Shown: positions 38,642 to 48,737 of the stretch, piece by piece
Layout: each line of letters opens with the position of its first letter
Position numbering within the stretch: position 1 is the first letter of the stretch
Origin: Candidatus Melainabacteria bacterium
GTDB lineage: Bacteria > Cyanobacteriota > Vampirovibrionia > Obscuribacterales > Obscuribacteraceae
DNA: 64,000 bases
NCBI GenBank assembly: GCA_013288645.1
Contig: JABDBL010000004.1
Location: 60,057-124,056, forward strand
Direction of reading: 5' to 3'
The notes under the pieces: model-generated
What the model saw: the letters and a program-made list of their open reading frames with translations, nothing else
The model's database searches: none
Told to the model about the DNA's origin: nothing
Translations under genes and position numbers: made by a program

Positions 38642-40306
38642 ATGTTTCGCAATATTCTTTACAAAGGATTTGGATTTCTTGGTTCCAAAAAAGCCAAGTT
38701 ATTTGAGCAAGCCTCATTTGACTGTGCAGGATCACAATTAAAGCGCTTAACTAGAATAGTAAATTCGAATGCATATAGCGTTTATGGCAAAGAACATAGT
38801 TTCTCTTCCGTCAAAACCTTTTCAGATTTTCAAACAGCTGTACCAATTAATAGTTACGAAGACCTGCTCCCCTATATTACCCGGTCCATGGAAGGAGAAA
38901 AATCACTATTAACTGAAGAAACCCCTTTTATGTTTGCTACTACCAGTGGCACTATAGGTAATCGTAAATTTATACCTATAACCAGATCATACATGGAAGA
39001 ATTTCGCCAAGCCTCCGTTGTTTCTGGCTTCCATTTATTGAAAAATTACCCAGGGATAAGTAAAGGCGTTGTACTTAGCATCTTTTCCAGTGCGCAAGAA
39101 GCACTAACAACATCTGGCATTCCATATGGAGCAATTTCGGGCAGATTATATTTAGATGAACCGGGACTGATAAAAAAGCACATTTCGCCTATCCCTTATG
39201 AAGCATTTGTTATCAAAGACTATGACACACGCTATTATGTAATTTTACGATGTGCACTTATGCTTCCAGTATCTTGCATATATACACTCAACCCAAGTAC
39301 TATAGCTTTATTAGCAAAGACTTTAGAAAATAATGCTGACAGACTAATTAAAGATATAGCAAACGGAACAATTACTACGAACGCTGAAATCAGCTCTGAA
39401 ACACGGGCGGCTTTGAAACCGTTTTTAAAGTCAGATCTTGAACGGGCACGGTTCTTAGAAAGACTGTTTGAACAAAAACAATTCAAACCAAACAAAATTT
39501 GGCCGGAATTGGCAGTGATTGCTTGTTGGACGAAAGCTGCTGCATCATTTTATCTCAAAGACTTTCCTCAACACTTCGGTGAAACCCCAGTATGCGATAT
39601 CACATATGGTGCTAGCGAGGGGCGTGGCACTGTTTTCCTTGGTGGAGAATCTCAATGCTTGGCCATTCGTTCTCATTTTTATGAATTCATTAAAGAAGAG
39701 GATATAGATAAGGAAAATCCACAAACGCTGGGTGGTTGGCAACTAGAGTCAGATAAGAGTTACTATATCCTGTTTACTACTTCAGGTGGACTGTATCGTT
39801 ATAATTTGAATGACGTGGTTAAAGTTGTCGGATGGCACAACAGCACTCCTCTTTTGGAATTTCTATATAAAGGTGGGAATATATGTTCTTTTACTGGCGA
39901 AAAACTGACAGAGCCGCAAGTCACTGAAGCAGTTTTGTCAAGCACAAAAGGGCTGAACCTAACAGTAAGTTTCTTTACCGCGATACCAGAATTTCAACCT
40001 GTTCCTCATTATCAATTATGGATAGAGTTCGACCATTATCCATTAAAGGAAAAAATCCAACTTCTCACACATAACTTAGATAGAGCAATCAGTCGCAATA
40101 ATTGCGAATATGAGTCTAAAAGAGAATCGGCTCGATTGGGCCCTGTTACTATACACTTGCTGAAACCAGGCACGTATAAAGAGTTAAGAAAAACCTTAGT
40201 AGCAGAAGGAACACCAGACGCTCAAATAAAAATTTCGCACTTAAATCCGAAAGCAGAAATTAAAAAGAAATTGCTTGGTCAGTTATTAGTAAGGGTCGGA
40301 TCTTAG
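38642..40306 (+). CDS. GH3 auxin-responsive promoter family protein (acyl-adenylating/amido synthetase-like)
   Basis: FATTSGTIGNRKFIPITRSY; ITYGASEGRGTVFLGG; GLYRYNLNDVVKVVG; FTGEKLTEPQV. Confidence 0.88.
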   Translation: MFRNILYKGFGFLGSKKAKLFEQASFDCAGSQLKRLTRIVNSNAYSVYGKEHSFSSVKTFSDFQTAVPINSYEDLLPYITRSMEGEKSLLTEETPFMFATTSGTIGNRKFIPITRSYMEEFRQASVVSGFHLLKNYPGISKGVVLSIFSSAQEALTTSGIPYGAISGRLYLDEPGLIKKHISPIPYEAFVIKDYDTRYYVILRCALMLPVSCIYTLNPSTIALLAKTLENNADRLIKDIANGTITTNAEISSETRAALKPFLKSDLERARFLERLFEQKQFKPNKIWPELAVIACWTKAAASFYLKDFPQHFGETPVCDITYGASEGRGTVFLGGESQCLAIRSHFYEFIKEEDIDKENPQTLGGWQLESDKSYYILFTTSGGLYRYNLNDVVKVVGWHNSTPLLEFLYKGGNICSFTGEKLTEPQVTEAVLSSTKGLNLTVSFFTAIPEFQPVPHYQLWIEFDHYPLKEKIQLLTHNLDRAISRNNCEYESKRESARLGPVTIHLLKPGTYKELRKTLVAEGTPDAQIKISHLNPKAEIKKKLLGQLLVRVGS

Positions 40307-40323
40307 ACCTAACTTAGATTTAA

Positions 40324-40482
40324 TTAAAAGTTGTCTTTAAACAGAGCCAAATAATCGGCACCGGCAGTATCGAACCAATCAATGCCACATGCGCACAACG
40401 AAACAGTGGCCAAAACAAAAATCGTAAATGAAAAAGCCATCAAGCGCCGGTTCTTTGAGTATTTATGAAATAAAACGTTCAT
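40324..40482 (-). CDS. Small exported/lipoprotein-like peptide, 52 aa
   Basis: MNVLFHKYSKNRRLMAFSFTIFVLATVSLCACGIDWFDTAGADYLALFKDNF*; basic N-terminus, hydrophobic core, Cys; below track cutoff. Confidence 0.5.
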   Translation of the reverse strand: MNVLFHKYSKNRRLMAFSFTIFVLATVSLCACGIDWFDTAGADYLALFKDNF

Positions 40483-40487
40483 ATAAA

Positions 40488-41429
40488 CTAATGGATGCCC
40501 ATAAGATTTTTCAGTCCATAGATCAGTAAGTTAGGATTGCTCCTTAGACGCCGCTTACAGTAAGGACCAGCTGATTCATCTGCCCCAAAAGGCAAATAAA
40601 GACGAACGATATTGCCTGATTGAACTAGATTTTTTTGCAATTCATATCTAGGTACTCCCAGTAAAAACTGGATTTCAAATTTGTTAGTGCTTAAGCGCAA
40701 AGGAAGCACGACATCAGTAAAAAACTTATTTATATAATGTTGATCATGGGTAGCTAATTCGACATAAGCTCCACTATCTAAAAGCTCTCGACTATAATCA
40801 ATAAGTAATTCTTTCATACGTTTTTTATCTGTGTAAGCAATGTCAGCGCTCTCCTCATAGATGCCTATAACAAGACGAACTCGCGTTCTTTGATCAAAAC
40901 GTTTTATGTCTTGCGCCGTGCGAAAAAGACGCGTTTGTAATACTGTACCTAAATTAGTATAGCCAGCATTAAGCAAAGAAAAATAACTGTCTAAATGATA
41001 GTCAGTCCAAATAGAGTGTTCTGCCTCCAAAGTCATATTTACATTGCGCTCGAAAGCATATTTGACTATTTGATGCGTTCTTTCATAACCAGACTTTAAA
41101 CTTTCTTGATCTGGCAAAACATCGGGCAAAGAGGAAACACAAAGCATTGATGGTTTAAAAGATAGAGTGAACTGCTTTTGTTTCTCTTGAACAAACGAAT
41201 GGCTATTATCTATCAGATCTATTGTCTTGATATATTTTTCAACATAGTTCTGGCACTCTTCAAGTGATGTTGCTGCTTCTCCTAATACGTCAATGGTACT
41301 TGTGAACTGATCTTTTTCGTACAAGGTGCGAGCCAAAGACAATGTTTGCTCCGCATCCTTAGCAGCTATATAAGGGGAGGCCAGACTCAACACCAATTTA
41401 GTTGGTAATAGATCAATGGGCGTCAGCAC
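40488..41429 (-). CDS. putA/prodh: Proline dehydrogenase
   Basis: TIDVLGEAA; MTLEAEHSIWTDYHLDSY; LGVPRYELQKNLVQSGNIVRLYLPFG; YCKRRLRSNPNLLI. Confidence 0.88.
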   Translation of the reverse strand: MLTPIDLLPTKLVLSLASPYIAAKDAEQTLSLARTLYEKDQFTSTIDVLGEAATSLEECQNYVEKYIKTIDLIDNSHSFVQEKQKQFTLSFKPSMLCVSSLPDVLPDQESLKSGYERTHQIVKYAFERNVNMTLEAEHSIWTDYHLDSYFSLLNAGYTNLGTVLQTRLFRTAQDIKRFDQRTRVRLVIGIYEESADIAYTDKKRMKELLIDYSRELLDSGAYVELATHDQHYINKFFTDVVLPLRLSTNKFEIQFLLGVPRYELQKNLVQSGNIVRLYLPFGADESAGPYCKRRLRSNPNLLIYGLKNLMGIH

Positions 41430-41450
41430 AACGAATTCCTGTATGCAAGA

Positions 41451-42671
41451 TTATAGTTCTAAAAACTTTAAGAAATCCACTCGTCTACAGTAATTAGATA
41501 ATGCAGTCTCGGTATCATAGGGCAGTCGCGAAGCAACTATTACTGTATTGATTGATGAGTCGTTTTGGACTTGAAAAGACAAAATCTTATTCTCTCGAAA
41601 AGCGGTGGTCATAATTTCAGATCGCCCCGCGGGTAGATATTTGACGGAGTTAGTAAAAGGAGCAATAGAGTCGCTTTTATTGCAATTGGCAAGAAGTTTG
41701 GCTAACGGTATGAGCTCTTTTTCTTTTAGAGTGCGATCCATTACAACAATGATTACATCTGCTTTATTAGCATTGTGTGAACCAACAAAAACTTCTTTGA
41801 TTAAATCATTAGATTTGTACCGAGTCCACGTTAAATCCTCACCGCCTGCCCGTGCTTGAACTTCAACCGCCTCACCAAATAGTCTGTCAAAAGCATAAAA
41901 ATCACTACCAATACCTGGCAAATTTTTAGGATAGGAAGTGTTTGTACTTTTTTTATTATTTTGAGCGCTCTTCTTAGAATCGACAAAATCCTTTGAAGCT
42001 GCTCCAGCAATAGTGCCCGGCGACGCACGCAGTGGCTGTTTTATTTTGCCAGCATCGTGCTTAGAATCATCAATCTCTTCTAATTGAACCCCTTTGCCAT
42101 GAATCAATAGTGGACTGCGTCCTGCTTGCGCTACAAGTTGAGCTTGAGCATCTTCATCGGTCATCGTAACTTTGGCTAGATGAACCATGAATAAATCTTC
42201 GACTTTCGTATTATTTAGACGGCACATCGCCTTACATTCAACGGTAGGCCAACTGTCGCTTTCAATTGGTAATTCATAATATCTTGGTCCTCTCAAAAAG
42301 ATGCATATGCGCTCGTGATCACGAATTGGCGCTCGCCTATACTCTCGAGCGACCGTAACTTCACCGGTGCGCACGTCAGTAAATCTGCCTTGAAATGGTA
42401 TTTCTCCGCCTAGGATTTGTTGTCCGCTCGTATTTTCAAGGAACAAAGACATGGCCGGATGATAACCAACAGCATCGTGCGACCACCAAGTTACACAAGC
42501 AAGAACAGAAAAGGTGTTTTGCTTTTGCTGATCAGGTTTTTGCAATTCATCTCCAGAATTGCTCCCTTTGCTATAAACAGATTCCGCCCTCGTCATCAAC
42601 AAGAAGAAGCACATAGTAAAAATAACTAGAGATAATATTCTGTGCCTAAAAACAATCACTTTTTCACCCAT
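41451..42671 (-). CDS. Secreted hypothetical protein
   Basis: 406-aa ORF with N-terminal hydrophobic signal. Confidence 0.55.
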   Translation of the reverse strand: MGEKVIVFRHRILSLVIFTMCFFLLMTRAESVYSKGSNSGDELQKPDQQKQNTFSVLACVTWWSHDAVGYHPAMSLFLENTSGQQILGGEIPFQGRFTDVRTGEVTVAREYRRAPIRDHERICIFLRGPRYYELPIESDSWPTVECKAMCRLNNTKVEDLFMVHLAKVTMTDEDAQAQLVAQAGRSPLLIHGKGVQLEEIDDSKHDAGKIKQPLRASPGTIAGAASKDFVDSKKSAQNNKKSTNTSYPKNLPGIGSDFYAFDRLFGEAVEVQARAGGEDLTWTRYKSNDLIKEVFVGSHNANKADVIIVVMDRTLKEKELIPLAKLLANCNKSDSIAPFTNSVKYLPAGRSEIMTTAFRENKILSFQVQNDSSINTVIVASRLPYDTETALSNYCRRVDFLKFLEL

Positions 42672-43984
42672 AGTTGTTTATTACTGAATGTCTCGTAATG
42701 ATGCTGCGTTGTATACTTGAAACGTTGGCCTGTTCTCACTTTATAAGCTTGAGGCGCTATATTTAACAAGGCTTGAAACTCTATGTCTTTGGGCATCTGT
42801 TTAGGATCTAGCAAAACTGACGAATAATATTCAAGTCCGTTAGCCACCGCACAACAACGCACATATAAGAACCAATTTTTAGCGAAATTTCCTTTATTGC
42901 CTCCATAAGCATCTGTGCCAATTTCTCTGGCATAATGTTCACCGTCCAGAAGATAAAGTTTTTGTGCAAGAATTTCAGCGAATTGAAAAATATCTTCAGG
43001 ATTTAGTTTAGCCAATTTTTCCACGACAGGAGCAATTACAGCTACATCATTTCCTTGCTCCTGCCAATCTAATAAATTGATCAAATCCCAGAAATTATGT
43101 TCATCAAAAGTACTAGTGGGGGAAAGTTGAGCACGTTGGCCGTTTGGTTCTTCTTTAATGTGATCTATAGAAATCAAATCTTCCCCATCACGTGTATGAA
43201 CCTTCGGAGGATGCCATTTGACCTTGCAAGCAGCTAACAAGCTTTTTAATAACTGGGCACCACTGTGCGTTACTTTGGTGTTAAACAAATAAACCCGTAA
43301 TAATTTTTTGAGTTTCACTAAATTGAGTAAACCAGCATCAGTAATTAAGGTGCTGCTTAAGCCCAATTGCACAATTGTTTGTAAATTATTTAGATGTTCT
43401 AAACCAAGATCATCTACTTTAGTGCCGCTAAGCCATATCTCGCGCACGTCTTTCAATTGCCATAAATGCTTTAATCCAACGCTAGTGACACGACTATAAC
43501 TTAATCCTATTGAATGAAGATTGGTTAGGTTATGGATGAATGATAGTCCTTTGTCTCCGACAGTAGTTGAGGTTAACTCAAGAGATCGCAAGCCGGTTAA
43601 ATGTTCAATATGGCTCAATGCTTTATCTGCAACTGCTGAATGACTTAAATCTAGCGCATGCAGATCGTCCGCTTCTAAATTGGCTACCCCAGATAAGCCT
43701 GCCGCATCCGGTGAAATTTTTAGCTTTAGCTTAAGTCCGGACGGTACTACAATCTCACCTCTAGCTTCATCAAATAATTCCCAGTGTATAGGTTCATTCT
43801 CAGGCGCTACAACCAAACCGCGCACTTGGGTTAGAAGTTCCCATTCCTCTGGTTGGTTAATAGGCGCCGAATATAAGGTTCCTATTGACCGCTTTTGCGG
43901 GAAAGAGAGAATTTTTGCTTGATCGTTAATTTTATTCATCGGTAAAAAATTTGGGTTAGCAAAATATCTTGATATGCTTGGCAA
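42656..43984 (-). CDS. Leucine-rich-repeat protein
   Basis: Repeated GLKHLWQLKDVREIWLSGTKVDDLGLEHLNNL LRR units; overlaps next gene start. Confidence 0.8.
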   Translation of the reverse strand: MPSISRYFANPNFLPMNKINDQAKILSFPQKRSIGTLYSAPINQPEEWELLTQVRGLVVAPENEPIHWELFDEARGEIVVPSGLKLKLKISPDAAGLSGVANLEADDLHALDLSHSAVADKALSHIEHLTGLRSLELTSTTVGDKGLSFIHNLTNLHSIGLSYSRVTSVGLKHLWQLKDVREIWLSGTKVDDLGLEHLNNLQTIVQLGLSSTLITDAGLLNLVKLKKLLRVYLFNTKVTHSGAQLLKSLLAACKVKWHPPKVHTRDGEDLISIDHIKEEPNGQRAQLSPTSTFDEHNFWDLINLLDWQEQGNDVAVIAPVVEKLAKLNPEDIFQFAEILAQKLYLLDGEHYAREIGTDAYGGNKGNFAKNWFLYVRCCAVANGLEYYSSVLLDPKQMPKDIEFQALLNIAPQAYKVRTGQRFKYTTQHHYETFSNKQLWVKK

Positions 43985-44155
43985 TTATTGTAACTAAGAA
44001 GAATAACACCTGACAACAACTTTTGTCTGCGGATAACTTGATAAATAGTATCGACGCTAAAGAGAAAAATCGTATCAGTGTTATGCTTAGTTCTTATAAA
44101 TTGAGCATTTTTTAGTTTATAAGTATGTATCAAGAATGAGGAGATCTATCGCCCG

Positions 44156-44629
44156 ATGGATGAAATCGACGCACAAGGCAGGCAATTATTAACGGACCGC
44201 CCAGCTTTAACGAAAGGAAGACTGATTGTATTTCGTGAGATAGAAAAAGGCAGTAGAGATACTGATCCTTGGTTTCCCAGACTCAGTATTACTGTAAAAC
44301 GGGCTGGCAGCGATGATACATTCTGGAACTGGTCAACTCACGGACTGCCAGTAGACTTCGAAGGACCGCCTCCCTATGGTGAAGATGTTCTTCTTGAAAA
44401 AGGCTTCCAATTAGAACAGCCCGCAAAATCGCCAAGAGGTCTGGAAACAGTTTTTTTACTTGAGCCAGGCGCTACTAATAGAGGCAAGGTCGTAAAATAT
44501 TCAGCCTCTCTTTATCTTTATCCCAATTCAATCGAAGATCGCGGTGTGCAAATCGGGGTTATTGATTTCACTGAAGGACTGAAGGCTACGCATGTACCAC
44601 TTTATTTCAGAGTGAATTTTCCCTGGTAG
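44156..44629 (+). CDS. Hypothetical protein, 157 aa
   Basis: Single ORF with no recognised motif. Confidence 0.5.
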   Translation: MDEIDAQGRQLLTDRPALTKGRLIVFREIEKGSRDTDPWFPRLSITVKRAGSDDTFWNWSTHGLPVDFEGPPPYGEDVLLEKGFQLEQPAKSPRGLETVFLLEPGATNRGKVVKYSASLYLYPNSIEDRGVQIGVIDFTEGLKATHVPLYFRVNFPW

Positions 44630-44660
44630 GCTAGGAAATTCAGTAATAAAATAATAAGAC

Positions 44661-44734
44661 TTGCGCCCGGTGCGAGTCGAACGCACGACCAATCGGTTAA
44701 AAGCCGAGTGCTCTACCACTGAGCTACGGGCGCA
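44661..44734 (-). tRNA. tRNA-Lys (anticodon TTT)
   Basis: Minus strand TGCGCCCGTAGCTCAGTGGTAGAGCACTCGGCTTTTAACCGATTGGTCGTGCGTTCGACTCGCACCGGGCGCAA; 7-bp acceptor TGCGCCC/GGGCGCA, loop CTTTTAA. Confidence 0.95.
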
Positions 44735-44880
44735 GAATAATAGATGGGCATCGTAGCAACCTCGGTATAGAAGTGTCAAGAATAGCCTAAACTTCTGTGC
44801 ATAAGCTTTGCATATTATTCATAATCAACGAATGCTCATTAAAAGAAATTTTTGGGCAAAATAAACCATAGGTTTTAATA

Positions 44881-46716
44881 TTGGTCGGCTCTGAAAACAA
44901 TCAATTAGCTAGTAAGACACCCTTTGTATCAAATAATGCATTCGGTTCTGTTAGCGACATGCTGACCAGAATTTTTGCTGCCGCTTTTAGTGAAATGGGG
45001 ATTGCCAGCGAACTTGGCAAAGTTGTAATCTCTGAACGTCGAGATTTAAGTAATTACCAATGTAACGGCGCTCTGGCAGCGGCGCGAGAACTAAAACAAA
45101 ATCCACGCCAGATTGCTGAAAAAATTATTGACCTAGTGCGTAAAAGCCAAGAGCGAGAAATTTTTTCTACGCTCAGTATTGACGGACCTGGTTTCATCAA
45201 TATAAAACTAAGTGATAAGTTTTTAATTAGAACTCTGCGATCACTGCAGCAAAATAAGATTATCGCTCCTTTGCCAGCTAACGAGCTTAAACACACTATG
45301 GTCGACTTTGGTGGTGCCAATATAGCTAAGCCCATGCATGTAGGACATTTGCGCACTACTCTTCTAGGCGATTGTTTGCAAAGATTATGCCGCTTTCTTG
45401 GCTTGAAAGTAACTAGCGACACGCATTTAGGAGATTGGGGCACACAAATGGGTATGCTCATTGCCGAGATGCGTCATAAATTCCCTGAGCTTCCTTATTT
45501 TAAGTCTGATTTTAATGGTCCCTATCCTACAGAATCGCCAGTGACTATAGAAGATCTAGAAGCACTTTATCCTCAAGCCTCCAAGCGTTGCCAATCTGAT
45601 AAAGAATCTATGGCACAAGCTTTGTATGAAACTACTCAATTACAAAATGGGGTACCTTATGCTCGCGCTTTATGGCAACATTTTGTCAATGTTTCCATTA
45701 AAGCGCTCAAGGAAGATTTTGCTGCCTTGGGTGTATATTTTGATTTATGGAAAGGCGAAAGTGATATACATGATCGTATTCCAGCTATACTCGAAAGACT
45801 AAAGAAAGAGGGGCATGCTGTCACCAGCAACGGTGCTCTTGTTATTCCTTTGCAAGATCCAACAGGCAAAGAAGAAATCCCCCCGCTGTTATTAGTAAAA
45901 TCTGATGGTGCCTATTTGTACGGCACAACAGATGTAGCTACGCTTGAAGAAAGGCTTGAAGACTTACATGTTGAACAATTATGGCACGTAGTGGATAAGC
46001 GGCAGAGTTTGCATTTTAAACAATTTTTTCTTGCTGCTAGACAAATTGGCATGGCAGGACCCAATATCCAACTAGAGCATATTGCCTTCGGTACTGTAAA
46101 TGGTCCAGACCGCAAGCCTTTTAAAACCCGAACTGGCGGCGTAATGAAGCTCAAAGAATTAATTCACCAAGCAACTGACGAAGCGAGGAAAAGGCTTGCT
46201 GAGATGAGGGCTGCAGCCGACTATGATGCTGCTGAGCGAGAAGAAATTGCTAAAGCAGTTGGTATTGCCGCGCTTAAATATGGCGATCTAATGCATGATC
46301 ATAATACCGATTATGTTTTCGATTTAGAAAAATTTTCTCGATTCGAAGGGCGTACTGGCCCTTACGTTCTTTACGCAGCGGTGCGTATCAAGGCCATTTT
46401 GCGTAAGGCAAAAGAACAAAGTTTAGCAGTAGGTCCAATAACAACGATTACTGGTATAGAGAGAGAGCTAATGTTGGAATTATTGCGCTTGCCTGACATT
46501 TTATACTCCACTTATCACAAACGTATGCCTAACTATTTGTGCGATTATGCTTACGATTTAGCATATAATTTTAATCGCTTTTACTTAGAGTGTCATATTT
46601 TAAGTGAGAAAGACGAAGATCTAAGATCTTCCTGGCTTGGCTTATGTGATTTATGCCTTTTCGAATTAGAAACTGTATTGTCCTTATTGGGCATAGACGT
46701 TCCGGAAAGAATGTGA
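44881..46716 (+). CDS. argS: Arginyl-tRNA synthetase
   Basis: GANIAKPMHVGHLRTTLLGD (HIGH), GDWGTQMG, KPFKTRTGG, SRFEGRTGPYVLYA. Confidence 0.95.
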   Translation: MVGSENNQLASKTPFVSNNAFGSVSDMLTRIFAAAFSEMGIASELGKVVISERRDLSNYQCNGALAAARELKQNPRQIAEKIIDLVRKSQEREIFSTLSIDGPGFINIKLSDKFLIRTLRSLQQNKIIAPLPANELKHTMVDFGGANIAKPMHVGHLRTTLLGDCLQRLCRFLGLKVTSDTHLGDWGTQMGMLIAEMRHKFPELPYFKSDFNGPYPTESPVTIEDLEALYPQASKRCQSDKESMAQALYETTQLQNGVPYARALWQHFVNVSIKALKEDFAALGVYFDLWKGESDIHDRIPAILERLKKEGHAVTSNGALVIPLQDPTGKEEIPPLLLVKSDGAYLYGTTDVATLEERLEDLHVEQLWHVVDKRQSLHFKQFFLAARQIGMAGPNIQLEHIAFGTVNGPDRKPFKTRTGGVMKLKELIHQATDEARKRLAEMRAAADYDAAEREEIAKAVGIAALKYGDLMHDHNTDYVFDLEKFSRFEGRTGPYVLYAAVRIKAILRKAKEQSLAVGPITTITGIERELMLELLRLPDILYSTYHKRMPNYLCDYAYDLAYNFNRFYLECHILSEKDEDLRSSWLGLCDLCLFELETVLSLLGIDVPERM

Positions 46717-46906
46717 TTTTCCAAGTAAATAAATCTAACACCACAGGTACTACCTAGTCATGTCAGCTTTTAGCCTCTAAGCCCTAAAAATAGCTTTGCA
46801 AAACTAAATCTATGCTTAAGGCAGCGTAGAAATACGCATTTTTGCTGTACAAGTCAGTTTATATGGGTATTCTATACATATAACGCAGGAACTCCAGGAG
46901 AGGGAT

Positions 46907-47473
46907 TTAAGGGATTGAGTCTGTTGGGGCAGCACCAACACTGCGACCATTACCAGAAGCTTTAAAATCTACTATCGTCCCCCATTTGAAAATTGTCTTC
47001 ATTGCGGGTAATAGCCAATGTCCGTTAACCATAGTAAGAAAGAAATGCTCGTGTTCCCGTTCTACATTAGCTAGGCGTATCAGTTCGGCTGCAAAGTCAT
47101 GAAGAGCTAATTTAGAGGCGTGAAAAGCTGCATTTTCATATTCTTTTATATTAGCGCTTTCTAGCCTGCCGGCAAAATACATCGGCAAAAACGAACCAAT
47201 CACAAAGCAAGCTAGTCCCACTGTTCGTCCTATGATTGCCATCATCAATTCTCTAGGCTTTTGGGGACCATCACCTAAAAAGGTTAGCATTTTCCCCACT
47301 ATTTCACGATGCGCCCATTCTTCGTTTTCAATTTTTTGAATGCCTAAGCGTTGCTCTGGGTCTTTTAGGGAACGCCAATGAGCGTTATATGCATACCCGG
47401 CTGCTAATTCCCCAGAATAAGCCATGTGCAGAACATGGATAAGGGCCTTTTTATGTGTGTTTATCTCGTCCAT
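46907..47473 (-). CDS. COQ7/ferritin-like di-iron protein
   Basis: YSGELAAGYAY; ENEEWAHREIVGKML; NVEREHEHFF E..H di-iron motifs. Confidence 0.75.
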   Translation of the reverse strand: MDEINTHKKALIHVLHMAYSGELAAGYAYNAHWRSLKDPEQRLGIQKIENEEWAHREIVGKMLTFLGDGPQKPRELMMAIIGRTVGLACFVIGSFLPMYFAGRLESANIKEYENAAFHASKLALHDFAAELIRLANVEREHEHFFLTMVNGHWLLPAMKTIFKWGTIVDFKASGNGRSVGAAPTDSIP

Positions 47474-47600
47474 AAATATTTTCAGAACAAATTATCATGG
47501 ACAATTATCCACTATTCAAAGCGCGCAATTGTGCATAAATCATTTGAATTACTAAAGGGACAATCAAACTTAAGTTTCCAAGATTGTATTCTTATGAGTA

Positions 47601-47653
47601 TAGGTGATGGAGTCCGCCTTTAACCGCCTTGTGGCTGATGACGCCTACCAGAT
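47601..47653 (+). promoter_or_regulatory. Fluoride riboswitch (crcB motif)
   Basis: TAGGTGATGGAGTCCGCCTTTAACCGCCTTGTGGCTGATGACGCCTACC matches the conserved crcB motif (GGyGATGG.GTyCGCC...CTGATGrC..CTAC) immediately upstream of crcB. Confidence 0.92.
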
Positions 47654-47677
47654 AGCTAATTTTGCAATTGGAGGCGT

Positions 47678-48052
47678 ATGTCATATCTGTTGATTTTTAT
47701 TGGTTCAGGACTCGGCGGTGTTTTGCGCTATCTATTTGGTACTAGTGTGCAAAAACTCGCTAATGGGTGGATTTTTCCTATTGGCACTTTATGCGTTAAT
47801 ACGCTGGGTTGTTTATTAGTCGGCTTGTTAGCGCAACTTGTCGAGAGCAAAGGATTGTTTCCTCGCGATCAAAGATTATTCATATTTGTGGGATTCCTAG
47901 GTGGTTTTACAACCTTCTCTAGTTTTGGCTACGAAACAGTACAGCTCTTGAGAGATGGACAATGGCTATATGCATCGTGTAATGCATTTTTGCAAGTGCT
48001 ACTTGGATTGGTTTGCGTTGCCTTAGGTTATTTCCTCGGCAGATTGATTTAA
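47678..48052 (+). CDS. crcB: Fluoride channel CrcB/Fluc
   Basis: GSGLGGVLRYLFG; PIGTLCVNTLGCLLVG; GFLGGFTTFSSFGYE. Confidence 0.95.
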   Translation: MSYLLIFIGSGLGGVLRYLFGTSVQKLANGWIFPIGTLCVNTLGCLLVGLLAQLVESKGLFPRDQRLFIFVGFLGGFTTFSSFGYETVQLLRDGQWLYASCNAFLQVLLGLVCVALGYFLGRLI

Positions 48053-48064
48053 AGGAGAAGCGAC

Positions 48065-48397
48065 ATGTTACCAGAACAAGGACATTTGCTCAGAATATTC
48101 ATTGGTGAAAGTGACAAACATCAGGGGGTGCCATTATACGAATGGTTAGTGAAAGAAGCAAAAAAACTCGGTCTTGCTGGAGCCACAGTCACTAGAGGTA
48201 TAGAAGGTTATGGTGCACATAGTCGAATTCATACAACAAAAATTTTAGATTTATCGACAGACTTACCCATTATTGTTGAAATAGTTGATGAATTAGAGAA
48301 AATAGAGAAATTCCTACCCATGGTTGATGCTGTCGTAACAGAAGGATTGGCGACGGTGGAAAATGTACATATTCGCTTCTACCGTTCGAGAAAATAG
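48065..48397 (+). CDS. DUF190 family protein
   Basis: LLRIFIGESDKHQGVPLYEWLVKEAKKLGLAGATVTRGIEGYG; typical crcB neighbour. Confidence 0.9.
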   Translation: MLPEQGHLLRIFIGESDKHQGVPLYEWLVKEAKKLGLAGATVTRGIEGYGAHSRIHTTKILDLSTDLPIIVEIVDELEKIEKFLPMVDAVVTEGLATVENVHIRFYRSRK

Positions 48398-48737
48398 AGC
48401 ACAGCTATAATAACAATGATGAAACAAGAAAGTAGCAAAAATACGGAACGTCCTTGAGCAACACGTTCTGGCATACTTTTCACTGTGATGATTGTTTTAA
48501 TCGGCTGCGCCACAGTTTTTTGGCATCTTTATTAATGGTTAAAATGACCAGAATGAAAGACAGCCGAAAGAGTTATCGAACAGTGAAAAACAGCTTCAAG
48601 ATTTGTCGAGCAAGGACGTCACATCAATAGCTATTGGACATAGTGACATGTTTCGTTCTAATTTGTTAGCAGAGCTTTACTGATCTAGAATAGAATAAAC
48701 TTTCCGCCAAGGGACAAAGTGAAATGCCAGGAATCGC

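Noticed and set aside
44661-44734. tRNA-Lys considered as the integration target for the cassette array
   Set aside because: Its acceptor/T-arm (CGCACCGGGCGCA) differs from the repeated tail (CTCGTACGCTCC).
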